From: GCA-2862585 sp965661345
GTDB lineage: Bacteria > Bacteroidota > Bacteroidia > Flavobacteriales > UBA7312
Length of the DNA stretch: 64,000 bases
NCBI GenBank assembly: GCA_965661345.1
Contig: CBFIDK010000005.1
Location: 46,423-110,422 of the forward strand
Direction of reading: 5' to 3'
The notes under the pieces were generated by a model, which saw only the letters and a program-made list of their open reading frames with translations, was not told where the DNA came from and made no database searches. Made by a program: the position numbers and the translations under genes. Positions 25,625-35,230 of the stretch are shown here, one piece after another (positions within the stretch are counted from its first letter, which is position 1; each line of letters starts with the position of its first letter).

Positions 25625-25643
25625 CCTAAACAAAGCAAAAAAA

Positions 25644-26420
25644 ATGGCCTATCAATTTGTTATTTCTGAACACAAAGACGGTTTAGCGACTATAACCATT
25701 AATCGTCCACAACAACTCAATGCGCTTAATAAAATAACCATTGAAGAGCTTAACGACGCCATCATAAAAGCCGATAGAGACAGTAAGGTCCGATGCATAC
25801 TGCTCACGGGCTCAGGCACCAAAGCTTTTGTGGCTGGCGCGGACATTAAAGAGTTTGCCCATTTCAACGCCAAAGAAGGCACCCATTTAGCCACAGACGG
25901 ACAATTTTTACTGTTTGATTTATTAGACAATTTATCCACCCCAAGCATAGCAGCAATCAATGGCTTTGCACTTGGCGGTGGATTAGAATTAGCCATGGCT
26001 TGCCACATGCGTGTGGCATCAACAAACGCCAAAATGGGTTTGCCAGAGGTGTCTTTAGGTGTAATTCCTGGCTATGGCGGCACCCAACGGCTCAGAGAAT
26101 TAGTAGGCAAAGGAAAAGCCCTTGAAATGATTACCTCTGCTGGAATGCTAAGCGCCGAAGAAGCCAAAGAATGGGGCCTCGTTAATCATGTTTGTGAACA
26201 AGAAGAGCTGTTGGCTTTTTGTGAAAAATTAGCCAGCCGAATTGTAAAAAATTCGCCCATTGCCATTTCGAAAGCAATAAAATCCGTCAATGCCGGTTGT
26301 AATACGGACGGTTATGAAGCTGAAAAACAAGCCTTTGGCGAATGCTTTGCAACCAATGATTTCAAAGAAGGCACAAGCGCATTTATGGAAAAAAGAAAAC
26401 CAAACTTCACAGGAAAATAA
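25644..26420 (+). CDS. Enoyl-CoA hydratase
   Basis: A 258-residue crotonase-family enzyme that adds water to 2-enoyl-CoA in fatty acid or butyrate-type oxidation. The oxyanion-hole region AGADIKEF is present, and both catalytic glutamates are kept: Glu115 in GGGLELAMAC and Glu135 in GLPEVSLGVIPGYGGTQRL. This argues for a true hydratase rather than an isomerase paralogue. The promoter box and the usual family start (MAYQFV) fix the ATG. The flippase gene follows after 3 bp, probably on the same transcript. Confidence 0.9.
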   Translation: MAYQFVISEHKDGLATITINRPQQLNALNKITIEELNDAIIKADRDSKVRCILLTGSGTKAFVAGADIKEFAHFNAKEGTHLATDGQFLLFDLLDNLSTPSIAAINGFALGGGLELAMACHMRVASTNAKMGLPEVSLGVIPGYGGTQRLRELVGKGKALEMITSAGMLSAEEAKEWGLVNHVCEQEELLAFCEKLASRIVKNSPIAISKAIKSVNAGCNTDGYEAEKQAFGECFATNDFKEGTSAFMEKRKPNFTGK

Positions 26421-26423
26421 GCG

Positions 26424-27890
26424 GTGAACCCACTCAAAAACCTACTAGGCCAAACGGCTATTTATGGACTGAGTAGTATTGTTGGGCGTTTACTCAACTA
26501 CCTATTGGTCCCTCTTTACACGCGGTATTTTACAACCTCAGAATATGGCGACGTTACCCTTTTGTATGCTTACGTTGCTTTTCTGTTAATTGTGCTTACC
26601 TACGGAATGGAAACAGCTTTTTTTAGGTTTTCACAACAGCACCCCAACAAACCCACGGTATACAGCACCTCGCTCATCTCCTTGATTGTTAGCTCATCTC
26701 TTTTTGTAGGGATTATGCTGTTCAATGCACAAGCCATAGCCGACGCTTTATCCTTTTCATCGCACCCAGAATACGTCCAGTATTTTGCGCTTATTCTAGG
26801 GCTAGACGCACTAAGCGCCATTTCATTTGCTAAGCTCAGAGAACAAAATCGAGCGTTGCGCTTTGCTACTATTCGCCTCATCAACATCTTTATAAACATT
26901 GGGCTTAACCTCTTTTTTATTGTGTATTGCCCATTAGTTATTGCCAATAACTTGGAAGGAATTGAATTCGTTCAAAGCATTTACTCAGAAGATGTTGGAA
27001 TAGGCTATATATTCATTTCAAACCTAGTAGCAAGCGGATTAACCTTGCTGTTGTTTGTACCAGAAATGGTAAAATCCACCTGGCGTTTTGATAAGGTATT
27101 ATGGCGCAAAATGATGATATACGCCCTACCGCTTATGCTTGCCGGTTTGGCTGGAATCACCAACGAAACCATTGACCGTATTTTATTAAACTATTTATTG
27201 CCGGCAGATATATCGGCTTCAGAAATAGGATTGTATAGTGCCTTTTATAAACTGTCCATTATAATGACCCTCTTTGTACAGACCTTTCGTTTTGCGGCTG
27301 AGCCCTTCTTTTTTGCCCAAGAAAAGGAGAAAAACGCCAAAGCCGTTTACGCTTCAGTTATGAAATATTTTACCATTGTTACGGCTTTTATATTTCTATC
27401 AGTAACGATATATTACGACCTTGTTAAACAGTTTATTGGTTCAGACTTTCACGATGACAGAGGCGCCATAATTGTTCCAATTTTGCTTTTAGCCAATCTT
27501 TTTTTGGGCTTATACTATAACTTATCGGTCTGGTACAAATTGACCGAAAAAACACTTTTTGGGGCCTATATGTCACTTTTTGGAGCAGGCATTACCATAG
27601 TGTTAAACCTTCTTTTAATTCCCAAATTGGGTTTTGTTGGTTCAGCATGGGCAACGCTGTTCTGCTACTTCCTTATGGTGTTATGCTCGTATTTTTTGGG
27701 AAGAAAGCATTACCCCATAGCCTATCCCCTAGGGCGAATAGGCTTGTATTTTGCGCTCATGTTGGGGCTGTATTTTAGCAGCATAAATTGGTCCTTTGGG
27801 ATGGTTAATAATACCCTTTATCTTATTATATTTATTGCGGTAGCTTTTGCCCTAGAGCGCCCTAAAAAACAAGCAGAAACAACGCATTAA
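26424..27890 (+). CDS. Polysaccharide/lipid-linked oligosaccharide flippase (MATE/MVF superfamily)
   Basis: A 488-residue membrane protein with about 12-14 helices. It begins LKNLLGQTAIYGLSSIVGRLLNYLLVPLYTRYF, the Wzx/RfbX-type opening of polysaccharide export flippases, and a second long block repeats the fold. Such proteins move undecaprenyl-linked sugars across the inner membrane. It starts with GTG at 26424, 3 bp after the enoyl-CoA hydratase stop. No glycosyltransferases lie nearby, so a cell-wall precursor or general glycan role is possible; the substrate is unknown. Confidence 0.85.
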   Translation: MNPLKNLLGQTAIYGLSSIVGRLLNYLLVPLYTRYFTTSEYGDVTLLYAYVAFLLIVLTYGMETAFFRFSQQHPNKPTVYSTSLISLIVSSSLFVGIMLFNAQAIADALSFSSHPEYVQYFALILGLDALSAISFAKLREQNRALRFATIRLINIFINIGLNLFFIVYCPLVIANNLEGIEFVQSIYSEDVGIGYIFISNLVASGLTLLLFVPEMVKSTWRFDKVLWRKMMIYALPLMLAGLAGITNETIDRILLNYLLPADISASEIGLYSAFYKLSIIMTLFVQTFRFAAEPFFFAQEKEKNAKAVYASVMKYFTIVTAFIFLSVTIYYDLVKQFIGSDFHDDRGAIIVPILLLANLFLGLYYNLSVWYKLTEKTLFGAYMSLFGAGITIVLNLLLIPKLGFVGSAWATLFCYFLMVLCSYFLGRKHYPIAYPLGRIGLYFALMLGLYFSSINWSFGMVNNTLYLIIFIAVAFALERPKKQAETTH

Positions 27891-27901
27891 TTTTTTAAAA
27901 A

Positions 27902-28339
27902 ATGACAGCAGTAAAAGTAATTAACCGTTCAAAACACCCATTGCCACAGTACGAAACAATAGCGTCTGCAGGCATGGATGTTCGCGCTAACATTGATGCA
28001 CCCATTGAGCTCGCCCCTTTGCAACGCCAATTAGTAAAAACAGGCCTATTCGTTGAAATTCCTGTAGGATATGAAATACAAGTGCGCCCCCGCAGCGGTT
28101 TGGCATTTAAAAAAGGCGTTACCGTTTTAAATTCTCCTGGCACTATTGATGCAGACTACAGAGGAGAAATAGGCGTTCTATTAGTGAATTTATCATCCGA
28201 AACCTTTGTGGTTAACGATGGTGAACGCATTGCCCAACTTGTTCTTGCCGCCCACCAACAAGCGGATTGGCAAGAGGTTGAGGTTTTAGAAGAATCAAAC
28301 CGTGGTCAAGGTGGCTTCGGAAGTACTGGAACAAAATAA
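27902..28339 (+). CDS. dut: Deoxyuridine triphosphatase
   Basis: Hydrolyses dUTP to dUMP, keeping uracil out of DNA and feeding dTMP synthesis. All five trimeric dUTPase motifs are visible: AGMDVRAN, RPRSGLAFKKG, GTIDADYRGEIGV, GERIAQLVL and the C-terminal NRGQGGFGSTG arm. The length of 145 residues is normal. The TPR gene follows after 4 bp. Confidence 0.97.
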   Translation: MTAVKVINRSKHPLPQYETIASAGMDVRANIDAPIELAPLQRQLVKTGLFVEIPVGYEIQVRPRSGLAFKKGVTVLNSPGTIDADYRGEIGVLLVNLSSETFVVNDGERIAQLVLAAHQQADWQEVEVLEESNRGQGGFGSTGTK

Positions 28340-28343
28340 GCAC

Positions 28344-30077
28344 ATGAGATTAATCATAATTCTTTTTCTATCATTCTTAATTGTTGAGGCAAAAGCCCAA
28401 CAACACCCTTTTTATTCTGCCGATGACCCTATTATCCAAAAGGCCCTAAACGTTGTTGACCCCGTAGAATACCAAAACTTTTACTTTCAAGGGTTGAAGT
28501 ATAAAATTTTGGGAGATAATGAAAAAGCCTTAGAGGCTTTCAAAAACTGTATTCGATTGGATGGTGGCGAACCTTCCCCCATGTATGAGTCCGCCCTAAT
28601 TTACTTTGAGTCTGGACAGCTTGATGAGGCTTTGTTTTTCATAGAAAGCGCCTGTGAAATTGATAAAAACAATAAATGGTTTCAACAACTTTTAGCCACG
28701 ACTTATTTAGAAATTGGAAAATACAGCAAGGCCGTTACGGCATTCAAAAAACTCTTGGAGTTAGAACCAGGAAACGAAGACTGGCACTTTGAATTGGCCT
28801 CGGCATACTTGATGATGAATCAGGGGAAAAACGCAATTAAAGTCTACGATGACCTTGAAAAATACATTGGTCCATACAGCATGTTGTACCAACAAAAAAA
28901 ACGCATCTACATGGAAATTGGCGATAAACCGTCGGCCATTGCTGAAATAGAAAAATGGGTAGAGTCTGAACCTAGAAACATAGATGCCCTAAACGAATTA
29001 GCCGAACTTTACCTGCTTAGCGGTAAACAAGAAAAGGCCATTTCTACATTAGAAAAAGTACTTAAAGTAAATCCGAATGACTCTAGAGCATTTATCATTC
29101 TTTCCGACTTATACCGAAATAACAATCAAGCGGATAAATCGTTTGAGTACACAAAAAAAGCATTTGCTTCTCAAGAGCTCAACATAGATACCAAGATGCG
29201 CACCCTTCTAACTTATTACGACTTTACAAACGAAGACACTTCGCTTTTGTCACAAACCTATGAGTTAATCGAAGTGCTAAAGCAAGCGCATCCTAAAGAC
29301 GCTAAACCCTTTACAATCGCGGGTGATTTTTATTATCGAGATGGTAAAATTGATCAAGCCCAAACGAATTTTAGAAAGGCTGTTGAGCTAGATGCTAGCC
29401 GCTACCCCATTTGGCAACAACTCATGATTATCGCTTTTGATAAAAAGGAATACGAAGAAGTTATACAATTAGGTTTAGCATCTCAAGAACTTTTCCCAAG
29501 CCAACCAACAAGCTATTATTTTTCTGGAATAGCCTATTTACAACAAAAGAAACATTCGTCAGCTATCGATCAATTAAATACGGGCAAACTAATGGTTATT
29601 GCTAACGACAACCTATTGGCTCAGTTTTATGCCTCTTTAGGAGACGCTTATAATGCAATTGAGAACTATAAAGATTCCGACAATTCCTATGAAAAATCCT
29701 TAGAACTTTCTGCCGAAAACACCTACGTATTAAACAACTACAGCTACTATTTATCCTTGCGCCAAACAAAACTTGATAGGGCCAAAGAGATGATGAGTCT
29801 GTGCGTGAAGATAGAACCCAATCAACCCTCCTACGAAGACACCTACGCTTGGGTGTTTTACCAGAAAAAAGAATACAAAGACGCTCTAATTTGGCTTGAA
29901 AAAGCCTTAAAAAATGGCGGGGACTCCAGCTCTACCATCGTTGAACACTATGGAGATGCGCTCTTTCAACTAAACAGAACAGAAGAGGCTCTTGAGCAAT
30001 GGATAAAAGCCAAAGAACTGGGCTCAGAATCAGAATTGATCGATAAAAAAATAGAAGATAAAACCCTTTATGAATAG
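28344..30077 (+). CDS. Secreted TPR-repeat protein
   Basis: A 577-residue protein with a signal peptide (RLIIILFLSFLIVEAKAQ), followed by many tetratricopeptide units spanning most of the protein, for example GDNEKALEAFKNCIRLDGGE, IGKYSKAVTAFKKLLELEPGN and SGKQEKAISTLEKVLKVNPND. It is likely a periplasmic or outer-membrane scaffold. The ATG at 28344 gives the signal peptide; the longer reading would run through dut. It is the first gene of a TPR-DUF4292-EnvC set conserved in Bacteroidota and overlaps the next gene by 8 nt. Partner proteins are unknown. Confidence 0.85.
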   Translation: MRLIIILFLSFLIVEAKAQQHPFYSADDPIIQKALNVVDPVEYQNFYFQGLKYKILGDNEKALEAFKNCIRLDGGEPSPMYESALIYFESGQLDEALFFIESACEIDKNNKWFQQLLATTYLEIGKYSKAVTAFKKLLELEPGNEDWHFELASAYLMMNQGKNAIKVYDDLEKYIGPYSMLYQQKKRIYMEIGDKPSAIAEIEKWVESEPRNIDALNELAELYLLSGKQEKAISTLEKVLKVNPNDSRAFIILSDLYRNNNQADKSFEYTKKAFASQELNIDTKMRTLLTYYDFTNEDTSLLSQTYELIEVLKQAHPKDAKPFTIAGDFYYRDGKIDQAQTNFRKAVELDASRYPIWQQLMIIAFDKKEYEEVIQLGLASQELFPSQPTSYYFSGIAYLQQKKHSSAIDQLNTGKLMVIANDNLLAQFYASLGDAYNAIENYKDSDNSYEKSLELSAENTYVLNNYSYYLSLRQTKLDRAKEMMSLCVKIEPNQPSYEDTYAWVFYQKKEYKDALIWLEKALKNGGDSSSTIVEHYGDALFQLNRTEEALEQWIKAKELGSESELIDKKIEDKTLYE

Positions 30078-30804
30078 AGTAAGCCTTTTCATTTTTATCG
30101 TGTTTTTATCCTCTTGTGCTGGGATAAAATTAACCACTAACACCAGCTCACAATCTGCACAGCAGATTCTACAAAACACCAAACTAAACACGGCTCAATT
30201 AGAGTGGGTTACCGCAAACATTAAAGGCAAAGTAGATTTTGATGGCAGCAACCTACCCATAAATGCCAATCTTCGACTAAAAAAAGACAGCGTTATATGG
30301 CTGTCCATATCAGCCATCATGGGTTTGGAGGCGCTTCGTGCCCACATAACGCCTGATAGCTTACACCTAATTAACCGACTGAATTCCACCTATTTTGTGG
30401 GTAATATTAATGCCCTTTCTAGCCAGTATAATTTACCCTTTTCATTCTTTGAACTGCAAGATTTAATACTAGCTAGCGTTAACCCAAAGGAAAAAAACAG
30501 CTATACCGTTGATGTTTCCCCAGAAGCTTACACCCTGTTTTCATCCAATAATCAAAGCGTAATAAAGCTAAACACTAACTATTTACCCTTAGAAGTTTTT
30601 CATTCTAAGTCCGATAGTCAATACGTCAAAACAAACTATCTAAACTACGCCCAAACCGATTCTGTTTGGTTGCCAAAAACGGTGACTATTGACCTACAAT
30701 CTTCGGAGAAGACCGCCAAGGCGACCCTTAACTATTCAAAGGCCACAATTAATAGGCCCAAAAAATTAAAATTCTCTATACCTTCGTCATATGTTCCGAT
30801 GTAA
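30070..30804 (+). CDS. DUF4292 lipoprotein
   Basis: A 244-residue lipoprotein (FIFIVFLSSCAGIK, lipidation Cys at about residue 16). The body is beta-rich, with KGKVDFDGSNLPINANLRLKKDSVIWLSI, a pattern recalling the DUF4292 family and the LolA/LolB-like fold. This suggests, but does not prove, handling of lipids or lipoproteins at the outer membrane. It overlaps the TPR gene by 8 nt and the EnvC gene by 14 nt, so the three are translated together. Confidence 0.8.
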   Translation: MNRVSLFIFIVFLSSCAGIKLTTNTSSQSAQQILQNTKLNTAQLEWVTANIKGKVDFDGSNLPINANLRLKKDSVIWLSISAIMGLEALRAHITPDSLHLINRLNSTYFVGNINALSSQYNLPFSFFELQDLILASVNPKEKNSYTVDVSPEAYTLFSSNNQSVIKLNTNYLPLEVFHSKSDSQYVKTNYLNYAQTDSVWLPKTVTIDLQSSEKTAKATLNYSKATINRPKKLKFSIPSSYVPM

Positions 30805-32050
30805 CACATACGTCTTGATTATCGCGCTTGTTTTTGGAGCACACCTAATTGGGTTTTCTCAGTCAAAAGAGGTGCTGCAAAACAAAAAAGCACAAATACA
30901 GAAGGAAATCCAATTGACCAACAAGCTGATTAACAAAGCAAAAAAAGAGAAAAACCAATCGATAAACATCTTATCTACCCTGAATAAACAAATAGAGTCT
31001 AGAGACGAAATTGTAAAAACGCTAGACCTAGAAATCAAAATGACAATTATTCAAATAGATAATCTAAAAGCCGAAATAGAAGAAACCAATCAGTCTATTC
31101 AAGACCAACAAAATTTATTAGACACCCTAAAAAGTGAATACGCTCTAATGATCCGCCACGCTTATCATAACCGAAATTCCTACGATCGTTTAGCGTTTAT
31201 CTTTTCAGCTCAAAGCTACAACCAAGCCTTTAAGCGCATACGTTATTTGCAAGAATACAGCCAGTTTAGACAAAAGCAGGTCGAAGAAATTAAGCGAGTA
31301 GAACAGCAGTTATCCGATGAGTTATTGAGTTTAAAACGCCAAAAGGTCTTGCTTACAGTAGCGATGAACGAAAGAAACCAGACGCTCGGAGAGTCGCAGG
31401 CAGAAATAAGCCTATTAAGCCAAGAAAAGGAATCCCAAAACACCTTTTTGTTAAGCCTAAGAAAAAAAGAAAAAAAGCTAAAGAAAGAGCTTTCCAAACA
31501 ACAACAGCTAGCCAAAACGTTAGACAATCAGATTAAAAAAATTATTGCAGAAGAAATCCGTAAAGCCAAAGAAAAGGCCAACCTAGGCGGCGGCAAAAGC
31601 CTTTCACTCACACCTGAAGAACAGCAGTTATCGGATAATTTTAGCTCTAACAAAGGTAAATTACCATGGCCAGTTGAACGCGGAGTAATTATTGAACGTT
31701 TTGGCATTCAGCCCCATCCCGTTTTAAAAGGCATTGAAACGCTAAACAATGGCGTAAAAATCACCACCGAAGAAGGCTCTTTCGTTCGTGCTATTTTTGA
31801 AGGAACAGTGTCACGGATAATAGATATTCCCGGCTCGGGTAAGGCTGTAATTATCAGTCATGGTGATTATTTCACGGTGTATTCAAACCTTGTAGAAGTC
31901 TTTGTAAAGCGGGGGCAAACGGTAGCTCTTAAAGAAGATATTGCCAGAGTTTATACCAAATTATCTAACAAAGAATCCATTACAGAGCTACAAATTTGGA
32001 AGGGCAGCGAAAAGCTTGACCCATCCTCATGGCTTTTTAAAGCTTACTAG
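30791..32050 (+). CDS. EnvC-like murein hydrolase activator (degenerate LytM)
   Basis: A 419-residue protein: signal peptide (about 1-23), long coiled coils (about 25-105 and 150-260) with a hinge region, and a C-terminal LytM/M23 domain (about 295-419). Zinc ligands are missing: the HxxxD position reads NNGVKI and the HxH position reads ELQIWK. This matches EnvC, which has no hydrolase activity and activates cell-wall amidases at the septum. It ends the TPR-DUF4292-EnvC operon. Confidence 0.88.
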   Translation: MFRCNTYVLIIALVFGAHLIGFSQSKEVLQNKKAQIQKEIQLTNKLINKAKKEKNQSINILSTLNKQIESRDEIVKTLDLEIKMTIIQIDNLKAEIEETNQSIQDQQNLLDTLKSEYALMIRHAYHNRNSYDRLAFIFSAQSYNQAFKRIRYLQEYSQFRQKQVEEIKRVEQQLSDELLSLKRQKVLLTVAMNERNQTLGESQAEISLLSQEKESQNTFLLSLRKKEKKLKKELSKQQQLAKTLDNQIKKIIAEEIRKAKEKANLGGGKSLSLTPEEQQLSDNFSSNKGKLPWPVERGVIIERFGIQPHPVLKGIETLNNGVKITTEEGSFVRAIFEGTVSRIIDIPGSGKAVIISHGDYFTVYSNLVEVFVKRGQTVALKEDIARVYTKLSNKESITELQIWKGSEKLDPSSWLFKAY

Positions 32051-32062
32051 TAAAAAAATCTG

Positions 32063-32070
32063 TACTTTTG
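32063..32070 (+). promoter_or_regulatory. -7 promoter box (TACTTTTG) of tatA
   Basis: TACTTTTG fits TAnnTTTG and ends 25 bp before the tatA ATG, in the 45-bp gap after the EnvC-like gene. Confidence 0.5.
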
Positions 32071-32095
32071 CTACACCATAAACACCTTATTAATT

Positions 32096-32275
32096 ATGAC
32101 ATTATCTACATTACTTGTAATAGGTTGGCCACAAATCGTTCTCATAGTGGTTATTGTTCTAATTCTTTTTGGAGGCAAAAAACTTCCTGAATTAATGAAA
32201 GGTTTAGGAAAAGGCATGAAGGAATTCAAGGACGCAACAAAAGAACTAAACGACGATAATAAAGAGGAAAAATAG
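32096..32275 (+). CDS. tatA: Twin-arginine translocase subunit TatA
   Basis: A 59-residue protein, below common ORF length cut-offs. It has one N-terminal membrane helix (about 3-23), the FGGKKLPEL hinge motif, an amphipathic helix (MKGLGKGMKEFKDATKEL) and an acidic/basic tail (NDDNKEEK), which is the full TatA/E layout. TatA oligomers form the pore for folded proteins carrying twin-arginine signals. tatC is not in this window. It has its own promoter box and is followed by gatA after 19 bp. Confidence 0.93.
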   Translation: MTLSTLLVIGWPQIVLIVVIVLILFGGKKLPELMKGLGKGMKEFKDATKELNDDNKEEK

Positions 32276-32294
32276 AATTACTCTTTAATACAAT

Positions 32295-33710
32295 ATGAAT
32301 ACTTACCGCTCTTTAGACGCTATTCAGCAGGATTTACACTCTGGAAAAACCACTTGTTTGTCCATTACTAAATCGTATTTAAGCCGAATTTCAGAACATA
32401 AACACCTCAACGCTTTTCTTGAAGTTTTTGAAGAAGAAGCTCTTGAGGCGGCACAGCGAATCGATGTAAAAATTAGCTCTGGTACTTCTGGAAAACTTGC
32501 CGGCATGGTTATTGGCATAAAAGACAACATTTGCTATGAGGGGCATAAAGTTTCGGCATCGTCTAAAATTTTAGAGAGTTTTGAAAGTTTATTTAGCGCC
32601 ACAGTAGTCGAACGGCTTATTGAGGAAGATGCTATTATCATTGGGCGATTAAATTGCGATGAATTTGCAATGGGCAGTACGAATGAAAACTCTGCTTTTG
32701 GCGCCGTTTTAAACCCCCTCAATACAGACTGTGTGCCAGGCGGCTCTTCTGGCGGCTCGGCAGCAGCAGTAGCGGCTGACCTTTGCTTGGCTACATTGGG
32801 TAGCGATACAGGTGGCTCAATCAGACAACCGGCTAGTTTTTGTGGCGTTGTTGGTTATAAACCGACATACGGTCGCGTAAGCCGATGGGGACTTATTGCT
32901 TACGCCTCATCTTTTGATCAGATTGGCCCACTAACGCATAACCTCAAGGATGCCGCACGTATAATGGAAGTCATTTCAGGCGGTGACAATTATGACAGCA
33001 CCTGCTCCACTAAGGATGCTCCATCTTTTGATTTAGAGCCAATCAAAAAAGCCAGAGTTGGCTACCTAAAAAGCACACTAGAAAACCCTATGCTTGATTC
33101 AGAGATTAAGCAACATATTTTAAAAACCGTAGACCACCTAAAAGAATTAGGCCATGAGGTCATTGAGGTAGATTTTCCTTACCTCGATTATGTTGTGCCA
33201 ACCTACTATGTGCTAACCACCGCTGAAGCGTCTTCAAACCTTTCTCGATACGATGGTATTCATTACGGCCACAGAAGTAGTGAAGCAAACGATATACCGT
33301 CCGCCTATCAAAAATCCAGAACTGAGGGCTTTGGGCCCGAAGTACAACGACGAATTATGCTAGGAACCTTCGTCTTAAGTGCTGGTTATTACGACGCTTA
33401 CTATACCAAGGCTCAAAAAGTAAGGCGATTGTTATCCGAAAAAACACAATCTATTTTTGATACATGTGATTTTATTTTATCGCCAACCTCGCCTAACACA
33501 GCCTTAAAAATAGGACAAACCTATGATGATCCCACACAACTGTATTTAGAAGATATCTTTACGGTTCATGCAAATATAGTAGGGATTCCTGCCGTATCAA
33601 TACCTACAGGAACCCATAGCAACGGTATGCCTTTTGGAGTACAGTTAATGGCGCCAGCATTCAAAGATGCTCAATTAATGGCGTTTGCTAATCAGATAAT
33701 GAACAAATAA
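32295..33710 (+). CDS. gatA: Glutamyl/aspartyl-tRNA amidotransferase subunit A
   Basis: A 471-residue amidase-signature enzyme that releases ammonia from glutamine to amidate Glu-tRNA(Gln) or Asp-tRNA(Asn). The catalytic triad is visible: Lys76 in IGIKDN, the cis-Ser in GGSSGGSAAAVAAD (about 151-152), and the nucleophile Ser175 in SDTGGSIRQPA. gatB and gatC are not adjacent. The start is the ATG at 32295, 19 bp after tatA. Confidence 0.95.
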   Translation: MNTYRSLDAIQQDLHSGKTTCLSITKSYLSRISEHKHLNAFLEVFEEEALEAAQRIDVKISSGTSGKLAGMVIGIKDNICYEGHKVSASSKILESFESLFSATVVERLIEEDAIIIGRLNCDEFAMGSTNENSAFGAVLNPLNTDCVPGGSSGGSAAAVAADLCLATLGSDTGGSIRQPASFCGVVGYKPTYGRVSRWGLIAYASSFDQIGPLTHNLKDAARIMEVISGGDNYDSTCSTKDAPSFDLEPIKKARVGYLKSTLENPMLDSEIKQHILKTVDHLKELGHEVIEVDFPYLDYVVPTYYVLTTAEASSNLSRYDGIHYGHRSSEANDIPSAYQKSRTEGFGPEVQRRIMLGTFVLSAGYYDAYYTKAQKVRRLLSEKTQSIFDTCDFILSPTSPNTALKIGQTYDDPTQLYLEDIFTVHANIVGIPAVSIPTGTHSNGMPFGVQLMAPAFKDAQLMAFANQIMNK

Positions 33711-33772
33711 ACGTTAATAATTAAACCGTTTCTACTGTGTATGGCGGTCTATTTATTTTCATTTTTGTAGCT

Positions 33773-35230
33773 ATGAGAAGAATCACCACTTTATGTATAC
33801 CCTTTTTGGCAATTATAGTATCGGTTACTACTGTAAAGTCTAACACCTCAAACGCTTTAAGGGTAGATTCACTTCCGTTTAATGTTGTTGCAGACCACCC
33901 CTCAAATGCAAAGAGAGACTCTTTATGGACGCATGAACAACTTGCCACACAACAAATAGAAACAGATACTAGCATCCTCAATAAATGGTCTTATGCTTCA
34001 GATAGTATACCTGCTTTTGTGGACAGTGTTATTGTCAAGCGTTTAGCCCTTTTAGACCAACACACCCCGTTTCGTCTAGATTACAACGAAGCGGTACAGC
34101 GCCAAATAAACATCTACGCCAACACTTACAGAAGACACGTTTCAACAATGTTAGGAAAATCAAATTATTATTTTCCACTTTTCGAGTCGGTGTTAGACCA
34201 ATACGATTTGCCATTGGAGTTCAAATACTTAGCAATTGTAGAGTCTGCCTTGAAACCACATGCGCGCTCTCGTTCTGCCGCAACAGGCTTATGGCAATTT
34301 ATGTACACAACAGGAAAAATTTACGATTTAAACGTAACGTCCTATATTGACGAGCGAAGCGACCCTTTGCAATCCACCATTGCGGCTTGTGAGTATTTCA
34401 CATTTCTTTATAAAATGTTTAACGATTGGGAGCTTGTATTAGCAGCTTATAACGGCGGCCCAGGCTATGTGTCAAGAGCCATGCGAAAATATGGCGTTAG
34501 TGATTATTGGTCTCTTCGTCCTTATTTACGAAAAGAAACACAGAACTATGTGCCAAAATTTATAGCTGTAAACTACATTATGAATTACGCTTCGGAGCAC
34601 AACATTTATCCTACGCCCTACCCTTTTACACAGGCAGAAACGGATACCATTAGCATTAGCCAGTCGGTGACGTTTGAGACGCTTTCAGAAACCCTCGATA
34701 TAGATATAGAAATCCTTAAGGAGTTAAATCCTATTTATAAAACAAACCTGCTCCCCGTTTCGAAAGGAAAGACGGCATTGCTAAAGTTGCCTATCAAAAA
34801 AATGGCACTGTTTGTGAATAATATGGATAGCATCTATGCTTTCACCGAGCGTTCCCAACAACGCTATGTGAGCGTTGACGAGCCCATCGTCCACCGTGTT
34901 AAAAATGGAGAATACTTAGGTAAAATAGCCGATGACTACAACACTACCGTGGGCCGCATTAAGAATTGGAATAACTTGTCGTCCAATAATTTAAAAATTG
35001 GTCAAAAGCTATACATTTATATTCATCCCGATTCAGCCCCAAAAGCAGCTAATACTACTACCGTCAATAGTAAAGGAGAAAGGCTGTACACGGTGCAAGT
35101 GGGGGATACATTATGGGATATAGCGCGAAAATATACCGGAGTATCAGTGGCTCAAATTGAAAAGATTAATAACATTAGCTACCGCGATATTAAGCCAGGA
35201 ATTACCTTAAAGATTCCCAATACAGGATAG
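33773..35230 (+). CDS. Lytic transglycosylase with LysM domains (MltD-like)
   Basis: A 485-residue secreted protein with a signal peptide (about 1-24), a lytic transglycosylase (SLT) domain (about 105-265) with the catalytic Glu in KYLAIVESALKPHARS and the NGGPGYVSRAM motif, and two C-terminal LysM peptidoglycan-binding units (about 380-425 and 435-485: YTVQVGDTLWDIARKYT). It cleaves glycan strands to 1,6-anhydro-MurNAc products in the periplasm. The ATG at 33773 is chosen for its signal peptide over a longer in-frame start at 33737. It abuts the DUF4837 gene directly. Confidence 0.92.
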   Translation: MRRITTLCIPFLAIIVSVTTVKSNTSNALRVDSLPFNVVADHPSNAKRDSLWTHEQLATQQIETDTSILNKWSYASDSIPAFVDSVIVKRLALLDQHTPFRLDYNEAVQRQINIYANTYRRHVSTMLGKSNYYFPLFESVLDQYDLPLEFKYLAIVESALKPHARSRSAATGLWQFMYTTGKIYDLNVTSYIDERSDPLQSTIAACEYFTFLYKMFNDWELVLAAYNGGPGYVSRAMRKYGVSDYWSLRPYLRKETQNYVPKFIAVNYIMNYASEHNIYPTPYPFTQAETDTISISQSVTFETLSETLDIDIEILKELNPIYKTNLLPVSKGKTALLKLPIKKMALFVNNMDSIYAFTERSQQRYVSVDEPIVHRVKNGEYLGKIADDYNTTVGRIKNWNNLSSNNLKIGQKLYIYIHPDSAPKAANTTTVNSKGERLYTVQVGDTLWDIARKYTGVSVAQIEKINNISYRDIKPGITLKIPNTG

